DNA of 64,000 nt from Cryptomeria japonica (Eukaryota > Streptophyta > Pinopsida > Cupressales > Cupressaceae): NCBI RefSeq assembly GCF_030272615.1, contig NC_081414.1:312182664-312246663 (forward strand). The letters are read 5' to 3'. Positions 56,421 to 64,000 of this stretch are shown piece after piece. The translations under genes and the position numbers were made by a program. The stretch's first letter is position 1. The number at the start of each line of letters is the position of its first letter. The notes under the pieces were generated by a model, which did no database searches, was not told where the DNA came from, and saw only the letters and a list, made by a program, of their open reading frames with translations.

Positions 56421-56425
56421 GGATG
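56421..56425. other. target-site duplication GGATG, right
   Basis: Matches 49066-49070. Confidence 0.9.
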
Positions 56426-57613
56426 CAATAGTTTGTATGAAGAAGAGAGAAATTAAGAAGAAAAGCATTGTGTTTCTGCATTTTCTGAACATAACAGCCT
56501 GTTCTTGAGCATTTTATCTATTAAAATCCTTCATTTTCCTTGGGAACTAATTAGATCTTGTGTGGGAATTAATATTGTTTAATTTTCCTTTTGTCTCATC
56601 TGTTTTCATTGAGTTTTTGAAAAGTTATAGCAATTTTTATAAAAACTGCTCAAAACCCTACATAGGGTTGGCAGTGAGCATATAAAATGTAAAACTTTAT
56701 TTGTATCCATTGAAGAACCCCCAAAATGGGTGGAAAATTATATTAAATTATGTTATTTCGTGTAAATATTTTTGCAGGGCTCCCTACTAGTTTTGGCACG
56801 TGCTAAGGGTGACACAAAATCTGATTTTTGTGTCTCAGTATGAAAATGGCAGCAAATTGGTGATGTGTGGGTTGATTTACATGCAAGATTGGGCTCCCAA
56901 AGGTTGGTTTAAGGATTGGAGAGGTGTGAGGGGTTATAGAAGACCCTAATCAAGTGTTTGTGGCCCTTGATTGGCCAAAATACTCACCATTTTATGATTG
57001 TCCCAAAACTGGGTATGTTGTTGTCATAATGAACTAGTAACTTGAGATATTGTGAATATGATGCAAAGAAAGGGTTTGATGAGTGGAGGATGATTGGGGA
57101 AGGCATGTGGGAGTCCTTTTGAACCTTTTTAAGTGTTAGGAACCCTTGGTGAGAGGATTTGACTCAAATTGTTAGGAGTGTCCTAAACAAGTTGTGACTG
57201 TCCCAAACATAATTGACTGGCATAAAAGATAGTGTTACGACAGTAGGGTACTTCGTGACCTCTTGGGTGGTTGGGGGGGTAAAGAGTCATGGTTGAACAT
57301 TTTGATAAGTCCTTGTAAGTATGTCAAGGAGTACATGGGTTTTGGAGTGTCTATTACATGTTGTGAGTTGAGTCTTGGTGGAGACTGGAAGTCCTACAAG
57401 GGGAATGATCTTGAGTGAGTGGTCACAAAAGGGTGTTGGTAGTGATTAAGTATTGGAAAGTTGGAATTAGGATCTAATAATGTTATATTTCCTAGTTGAG
57501 TGTATGTCAATGGTTGGAGGTGTGTTGAGAATCATGTGTGTGTTGTTGGGGTATGGAATCCTTGTGAGTGCTCAATAACCTTATGAGCGGTTTTGTGAGT
57601 GAGTGAATAGTTA
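56426..57613 (+). repeat. gypsy-GP2 5' LTR, second part, 3' end lost
   Basis: Aligns with about 61076-62267 of the other LTR (GAAGAAGAGAGAAATTAAGA, TTTTGGCACGTGCTAAGG/TTTTGGTACGTGCTAAGG). Similarity stops at GTTATT (57613), before the LTR's expected end, and gag text follows at once. Confidence 0.88.
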
Positions 57614-58401
57614 TTGAAGAGGTGGAAGAGAATCAGAAGGTAAAGGTGGCTAAGTCAAGATTGAAAGGGAATTCTCTACTTTGGTGGGATTGTGTGCAAG
57701 CCGATAAGTGGAAGAAGGACAAACCAAAGATAACTTCATGGAACAAGATGGTGAAGAAGTTGAAGGGAAAGTTCTTACCTAATGACTATAATGTCCAGTT
57801 GTATAAAAGGCTACAAAATATAAAACAAAAAGATAAGGATGTGCAAGCATGCATTGAGGAATTTCATATGTTGGATATAAGAGTAGCACATGAGGAAGAT
57901 GATGAAGAGAAGATGGCAAGGTATCTCAATGGGTTGAGGTACAATATTCAAGATGAACTTAGTCTCACAACACCAAGAACAATAGAGGAGTGCTATAAGC
58001 TGGCTATGAAGGTTGAGGAGAAGTTGAAAAGAAGGAAAGAGAGACAAGGAAGAGGTAGAGGAAACACCAATAGAGGAAGAGGGACAAGACAAACTTAGGA
58101 AGACCAAGGAGATACAAGAAAAGGTAAAGAGAAAGTTACTGATTTCAAAGGAGGCTTAAGAGGCACAAGAGGCAGATTTCAAGGAGGTAGAAGTTAAACT
58201 ACATTCATAGGAAGGTGCTACAATTGCAATGAATTTGGTCACCCAACATTCAAGTGTTTAGAAAGATAAGGATCATCATTAGAAGGTGAAATAAGAGGTG
58301 AGAAGAGGGTTCAACTTGTGCAAGAAGAGGATGAAGGAAGTGTTCATTCTCCAAGAGGATATGAACCAGAAGTTGGAGAAGCATTGATTCTAAGGAGAAC
58401 A
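57614..58401 (+). pseudogene. gypsy-GP2 gag, N-terminus deleted, with CCHC zinc knuckle
   Basis: The frame opens mid-domain. VEENQKVKVAKSRLKGNSLL and WWDCVQADK match the LxGxAxxWW core of gypsy gag, with TSWNKMVKKLKGKFLPNDY and DELSLTTPRTIEECYKLAMK after it, then a Gly/Arg-rich tail. The knuckle at 58216-58257 reads CYNCNEFGHPTFKC, intact. Stops occur at 58096, 58196 and 58267. LTR sequence directly adjoins the frame, so the leader, primer-binding site and first part of gag have been deleted. After GEALILRRT the frame is broken by the solo LTR. Confidence 0.85.
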
Positions 58402-59569
58402 TGTTGGGATCCAAGAACATTGAGAGGGGGGGTGAATTGGTGCTCTACCAGAAAGATTAAGTTTAACCTTATTAGCACAACAACTCAACAACCGGTAAAC
58501 ATAAAAGCAGATATCGATAAGTAATAATGAAACCACACAGATGAACACCATAACACCATAGATTTATAAGTGGAAAACCTCAATGAGGAAAAACCACAGT
58601 GGGAATGGAGACCCATAATATCTATCCACTGATCAAAAGAATAAATATTACAATAAGGGGCCTGCATAAGTAGGAAGGCCAATAGCCTAGAGCGCACTGC
58701 TCATCACAAAAGGAGTCTCACTGACTACAGAAAACATCAGACTATATTCTGGAATGAAGATTTAACTGTTGGAATAACATCTCCTATGCCTGAGTACAAT
58801 TCTGGTTTAAGCTCAATACCAAAGGTCTTAAACCTCTTACACAAACCCAATTCGATCACCTATGATCAACCAAAACCTCTGCATATGATTTCAACTTTAT
58901 TCACACACAGATAATCCCATAACCATGACCGGTGCCACGATATACAAAGAGATCTGACATCATATTTATACCAACCTGGGACCTAAATAATTAGGTTGAC
59001 CACCTAAAAGATAATAGAATAAATTCATTACATAAACCCGCAAACTAATGATAATCCAAGTCGGCCTAAGTCTGAAACAACATTAACCAAACAATAAATC
59101 CAATCGGTAACACATCAGGAGCATCCACCAACACATTACATAAACCAGTCCATAACCTAACATAATAAGACCAGACCTAAAATAGGTCACCATAAACTAA
59201 ATGCAACACCACTGATCAAATGGAACACGAACATGATAACCATTAGCATTATGAAAACCTTCTAGAAGCCGCACCAACACCACTTATCGAATCCATCAAA
59301 AGATTCAATAAAGATCCGCTAGTAGAACCCTTACCGGTAACCAAAAGGCTTACCATAACATATGATAGCTTCCAAATCACCAAATGCCAAACCAACCAAA
59401 TGTGACACACATCTTAACGACATGAATGACCGAACCAAACCAATTCCACCAATCAGAATATACTGAGGACAAATCTCCTGATCATCATCAAAGTCCAACC
59501 ACTCTACCAGAATCTGGTAGACAACCAAAGAAGCTAGTGTTGATATCAATGAAAAACATCAATGCAACA
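58402..59569 (-). mobile_element. solo copia LTR inside gypsy-GP2
   Basis: On the minus strand it starts TGTTGCATTGATG (59569; one G short of the usual TGTTGGCATT) and ends CCCAACA (58402). It carries the shared block (58569-58620) and the G-tract (58424-58438), and the same phrases as the solo LTR at 37392-38253. Gag text ends at 58401 and protease text resumes at 59570. The flanking five bases (GAACA and CATAA) do not match, so the duplication is lost or the ends have been altered. Confidence 0.85.
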
Positions 59570-60430
59570 CATAATAAATTCCTCCAAACTACCAAAAAAA
59601 TGGTATTGAAGACATCCAAGGACAAGGAGATTACACAAAGGAGATCACTCTTTAGGACCAATTGCAAGAGAAAAGGTAAAGTATGTAAGATGGTAATAGA
59701 TTCTGGTTCAACAAACAACATGGTGTCTAAATAAATGGTGGATAAATTGAATTTGGAAATAATTCCTCATCAAACTCCTTACAAAGCATCTTGGGTAAGT
59801 GATACTCAACCACTTTTGGTAGATGAACAAGCTTATGTTGATTTTCAAATTGGAGAGTATAAGTATAAAGTTTTATGTGACATTTTTCCCTCGAATTGTT
59901 GTCACCTACTTTTAGGAAGGCCATGGTAATTTGATAGGAAATCTTTGTATGATGGATATTCTAACACATACACCATCAAGAAGGATGGGATAAATTTTGT
60001 GTTGACACTATTGCAGGAGGATGATGAAGCAAAGAAAGGAGCCAAGATCATCTTGGTGGGTAAGAAAGAGTTTGTGAAGATCAGTGAAGAAGAGAAAAGG
60101 CAAGTTGAGGATACCTCAAAGAGTGGGGTTACCAAAGATCAGAGTTTGAAGGTAGTTTTAGTTTTGAATGATGGATATCAAATGATGGTACCTAAGATGG
60201 ATCAGAAGAAGGTCAAGGAGCAGGTCTACAAGCAACCACAAGGTGGTTGGAAAGAAGATGCAATCATAGTGGGGACCATTATTTGTCCTCTAGCGCAATC
60301 ACCTTATGTCATTGCAACAGGTCAAGGAGAAGCAAAAAAGGATTTGCATGCACGTGTTCATGAATAAATGACAACAAGGAAGGATGGAAAGCAAAGTGCA
60401 GGTCTAGTTGCAAGCACTCACTCATGACAA
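59570..60430 (+). pseudogene. gypsy-GP2 protease and following linker
   Basis: RRSLFRTNCKRKGKVCKMVI is followed by DSGSTNNMVS with the catalytic DSG. After one stop at 59732, VDKLNLEIIPHQTPYKASWV and VDFQIGEYKYKVLCDIFPSN lead to HLLLGRPW. This is the chromovirus-type protease order (CxxxIDSGSTxNxVS, HPxPYxxSW, CDIxPMxxCHxLLGRPW). The open frame 59945-60367 continues with KKDGINFVLTLLQ and a charged linker (VGKKEFVKISEEE). No reverse transcriptase follows. Confidence 0.85.
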
Positions 60431-60594
60431 GGTGTGAGTAGGGCCTACAATGCTAGGCATAAGTTCTTGATAACATGGAAGAAATTTCTAGTCCAGAGAT
60501 CATGGGGAGGACATGGAGCAATGGAGGAGAAAGGTGGATCAAGACAAAGACTCAACTCATGTGATATGTGTTCTTTTTTAGGTCGGGTGTATGG
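60431..60594 (+). pseudogene. short gypsy-GP2 tail, possibly a chromodomain remnant
   Basis: ARHKFLITWKKFLVQRSWGG resembles the xxEFLIKWKGxPxxxATWE phrase of chromodomains at the C-terminus of chromovirus integrases. If so, reverse transcriptase, RNase H and most of integrase were removed by an internal deletion. The match is short and could be chance. Confidence 0.35.
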
Positions 60595-62273
60595 TGTAGG
60601 AGCACCTAGCACAAGATGGCCACCTTTAGGCCAATTTGGTAATAGATTTATATTTTTCAGTTATTTTCATGAATAAGGTTTTATAATACCATATTTTATG
60701 TAATGAAGGTCATTAAGACCATTATATGGTGTATTGAGTCCTAGTGGGAGTCATGGTGGTCAATATTGTCAAAATTGCCCTAATGTGGAAAATGCATGTC
60801 AATGGGTTAAATATGGTGTTCAGTAATTTATTAAGGTATTTTAGGCCTATTTGGACCTATTTGTATCATTTTTGAGTTATTAAGGTCTTAGGTTGGGTTT
60901 ATGTCTTATTTTAGGCAAAAAATGTCAATGTTGACAAAAATTGTCAAAGCAACTTTTGCATTTGTGAGGGTAATTAGGCGTTGCTTGTTGAAACAAGTTA
61001 AAAAATTGGTTATAACCACTAGAAGGCCTTGGAGGAATTAAAATAGATCCTTCCCATGGCCAAAAAGGGGTTAGATGCAATATTTTGTATGAAGAAGAGA
61101 GAAATTAAGAAGAAAAGCATTGAGTTTCAGCATTTTCTGAACATAGCAGTCTGTTCCTAAGCGTTTTTCTCTATCAAAAATCATTAATTTTCCTTGGGAA
61201 CCAATTGTATCTTGTGTGGGAATGAATTTAGTTTAATTTTATTCTTATCTCATATGTTTTCATTGAGTTTTTGAAAAGTTACAACAATTTTTGTAAAAAC
61301 TGCTCAAAACCCTACCTAGGGCTGACAATGAGCATATAAAATGTAAAAATTTATTTGTATCCATTGAGGAACCCCCAAAATGGGTGGAAAACTGTATTAC
61401 ATTATATTCTTTCATGTAAATGTCCTTGTAGGGCTCCCTACTAGTTTTGGTACGTGCTAAGGGGTGACACAAAATCTAATTTTTGTGTCTCAGTCTAAAA
61501 ATGGCAGCAAATTGGTGATATGTGGGTTGATATACATGCAATATTGGGCTTCCAAAGGTTGGTTTAATGCTTGGAGAATTTTGAGGGGTTAGTTCAGAAC
61601 CTAATCAAATGTTTTTGCCCCTTGATTGGCCAAAATACTCATCATTTTATGACTGTCCCAAAAATGGGTATGTTGTTGTCCTAATGAACTAGTAACCTGA
61701 GATATTGTGAAAATGTTGCAAAGAAAGGGTTTGATGAGTGGAGGAAAATTGGGGAAGGTTTTTGGGAGTCCTTAGTAACCCTTGGAAGTGTTAGGAAGCC
61801 TTGGTGAGAGGATTTGACTCAAATTATTATGACTACCCTAAACATGTTGTGACCGTCCCAAACATACTTGATTGCCATAAAAGACAATGTTATAGCAGTA
61901 GGGTACTTCATGACGTCTTGGGTGGTTTTGGGGTAAAGAGTCATGGTTGTACATGTTAAGAAGTCCTTTTAAGTGTGTCATGGAGTACATGGGTTTGGGA
62001 GTGTCTATTACATGTTGTGATTTGAGTATTGGTGGAGATTGGAAGTCCTACAAGGGGAATGATCTTGAGTGAGTGGTCACAAAAGGGTGTTGGTAGAGAT
62101 TAAGTGTTGGAAAGTTGGGATTGGGGTCTAATCATGTTGTATTTCCTAGTTGAGTGTATGCCAAGGGTTGGAGGTGTGTTGAGAAGCATGGGTGTGTTGT
62201 TCAGGTATGGAATCCTTGTGAGTGCTCAATAACCTTTGAGGGGTTTTGTGAGTGAGTGAAGAGTTATCACCTA
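60595..62273 (+). repeat. gypsy-GP2 3' LTR
   Basis: Complete copy of about 1679 bases, TGTAGGAGCACC to CACCTA, followed by ATTGG. The canonical final CA is absent. It served to define the split 5' LTR. Confidence 0.85.
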
Positions 62274-64000
62274 ATTGGAGAGGTGAGTTGGGAGAAATAT
62301 CTCCCTTAGTTGGTTGAGTGTGTGGATGCTCTGCATCAAAAATTATGAATTATGCATCACCATTATTCTCCTCAAATATAAAATTTCATTTAGTATTATA
62401 ATTTCATAAAGCATATGATTTATATTGAATTATTAGAATCTATTATAATTCTTAAAATTATATTTCATAACTAAAATACTTTACCACATGATTAATTAAT
62501 TACATTAAATAACATGCATACTAATCTAAAGCTTGACCACTTTCAACCTCTACAAGGGAATAAACTACCTAGAGGTAATTTGGTCAACAAACAGGTCAAC
62601 TCAATTATACTAGACCACATAAATGAAGAAATTACGAAGAATGATAGAAACAAGCCATAACATATAATACAAGTTTATTTCCTAAAATCATAAACTTATT
62701 TAATTAAATGTTTAGAACATAAAGTTTGCACATTCCCTTTTAACATTACTCCAATCTCCCAAACAAATATTTTAACCAAATAATCATTCACCCTCTCATA
62801 TACAAAATACACCAAATCAATTCTTTAAGAATCAGAAACTCATTCATACAATTTACACTTACAATAATGTATTAATCTAAATACATGTATTTTGATACAA
62901 ATATATTTTATTAACCATATTACATCTAAATTAACCAAAATACATCTATAGTAATGAAAATATAATTACATAAAACTATATATATATTTCATTGAATCTA
63001 AATTAAATATAAAAAAAATTAATTTCAAGAACCCAATTACATATATCTAAATTCCTTAAAACCAAATAATTATTTTTGATTAATCCCAAAATAGTTTTGT
63101 AAGGAAAACATCAAAATAAGATTAGAATAAATATTTATTATACCTTATCCTATGAAATTGTTTGCAAGTGAAATTAGAATCATTCCAAATATTACAATTG
63201 ATTTTTGCTTCAAAATAGTAGAATGAATCTTTATTTTATTTTATAAATAATCATGAGTGACTATAGAATTATTTCTATATTTGATGTGATTTTTGTTTTA
63301 TAAAATTAGAATAAAATATTCAATTAATCTTATCATGAGAAATAGTTAACAATTGAAAATAAAATCTTTCAAAATTTTTTTAAAAATCAAAACAAAATAA
63401 TTGATAAATTTAAAATTTGTAAAAATATTAATATTTACATATACACAGACTTTATTTCCATTCCACTATATAAACCTCTAATTTTAAAATAAATTATAAT
63501 TACCAAATCTGTGAATTAAATTTCATAGAGATCAATAATTGAAAATTAAAAACTATAAGCCAAAAAAATGAATTTGAAACAAAATCAATTTACAGATTTA
63601 ACGATTTATGAGGAAATAGATTGAAAATTAAGAAATCTACAAATTTAAAACTCCACTCGGATTCCCAAATTGCAAAGGGATTTCCAAAGTTTGCCCAAAT
63701 CCCAAGAATTACCCCAAATAATATATTCAAGAAAACCCAATAGCTTCAAATTTCCTTTTCACAAACATTAAATTTTTTCTTACAAAAATTGCCAAAAGAA
63801 AAATACAGACCATGAGGAATTTAAATCCCTGCCTTTGAACACAATCTTGGAATATGAATTTGTAGGAGAAGCCTCAAAATCGAGCCTCAACAACACACAA
63901 CAACCAAAAAGTGAAACCCAAAACTTTTTTTTTTCCCCAAAATCCAGAAGAAGAAACAACAACAAACCAACCCCTCATTTTGGAAATTTTCAAGAATATA
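62274..64000. other. very AT-rich spacer
   Basis: After the proposed target duplication ATTGG (62274-62278), the sequence is dominated by A/T runs from about 62340 onward. The only frame near 60 codons is on the minus strand at 63780-63965 and has no known motif. I see no gene, repeat family or regulatory element. Confidence 0.6.

Larger units (their letters stand above)
48607..62273 (+). mobile_element. gypsy-GP2: Ty3/gypsy-type gag-protease element, split by two later insertions
   Basis: The two LTR copies are 48607-49070 plus 56426-57613 (interrupted by copia-3) and 60595-62273. They share long text such as GAGCACCTAGCACAAGAT, GGTCATTAAGACCATTA and GAATCCTTGTGAGTGCTCAA. ATTGG lies before the left LTR (48602-48606) and after the right one (62274-62278). 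The right LTR ends CACCTA and seems to have lost the final CA, so this duplication is probable rather than certain. The internal region holds partial gag, zinc knuckle and protease, with no reverse transcriptase or integrase. Confidence 0.85.

Noticed and set aside
1-64000. A novel defence, toxin or biosynthetic system
   Set aside because: All readable domains belong to retrotransposons, a PPR remnant, a PMD remnant or a LINE fragment; no gene cluster is present.

Overview
This window looks like intergenic DNA of a large, repeat-rich seed-plant nuclear genome. A gymnosperm such as a conifer is my best guess, inferred from the density of old, nested LTR retrotransposons and from a decayed PPR gene; no single marker proves it. 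The sequence is AT-rich. I see no intact host gene, no rRNA or tRNA gene, and no CRISPR or prokaryotic feature. Nearly every long open frame is a broken retrotransposon frame or a shadow of one.

Layout. 1-3364: 5' half of a Ty1/copia element on the minus strand (copia-1), cut by the window edge. 3365-10505: host spacer with microsatellites, near-perfect inverted copies of a 46-base segment, a LINE ORF1-like fragment and an unrecognised acidic reading frame. 10506-18467: complete Ty3/gypsy-type element on the minus strand with a perfect 5-base target duplication (ATATT), carrying gag and protease but no pol (gypsy-GP1). 18468-20482: spacer. 20483-27914: full copia element on the plus strand (copia-2), whose 3' LTR holds a 416-base solo LTR of another family. 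28090-30265: PPR pseudogene (minus), followed by a 29-base tandem array. 30600-34250: no recognisable coding. 34250-42530: decayed Tat-lineage gypsy element (plus) with two RNase H domains, split by a solo copia LTR with TSD CTTGA. 44380-46390: decayed plant mobile domain (PMD) frame, antisense to that element. 48607-62273: second gypsy-type gag-protease element (gypsy-GP2, plus). One of its LTRs is split by a complete copia element (copia-3, 49071-56420, minus, TSD GGATG), and its internal region holds another solo copia LTR. 62274-64000: very AT-rich with nothing recognisable.

How it fits together. The target duplications give relative ages: gypsy-GP2 is older than copia-3, the Tat element is older than the solo LTR inside it, and copia-2 is older than the small LTR in its 3' LTR. 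Paired LTRs differ mostly by transitions, and several in-frame stops are TAG where CAG would be expected, as for methylated DNA decaying by deamination. All copia LTRs here, from several families, share a block that could fold into a hairpin and a G/C homopolymer tract beside TGAATCA.

I found no convincing new biological system. The best leads are two independent gypsy lineages that keep gag-protease without pol, the antisense PMD frame beside the Tat element, and the shared hairpin block in the copia LTRs.
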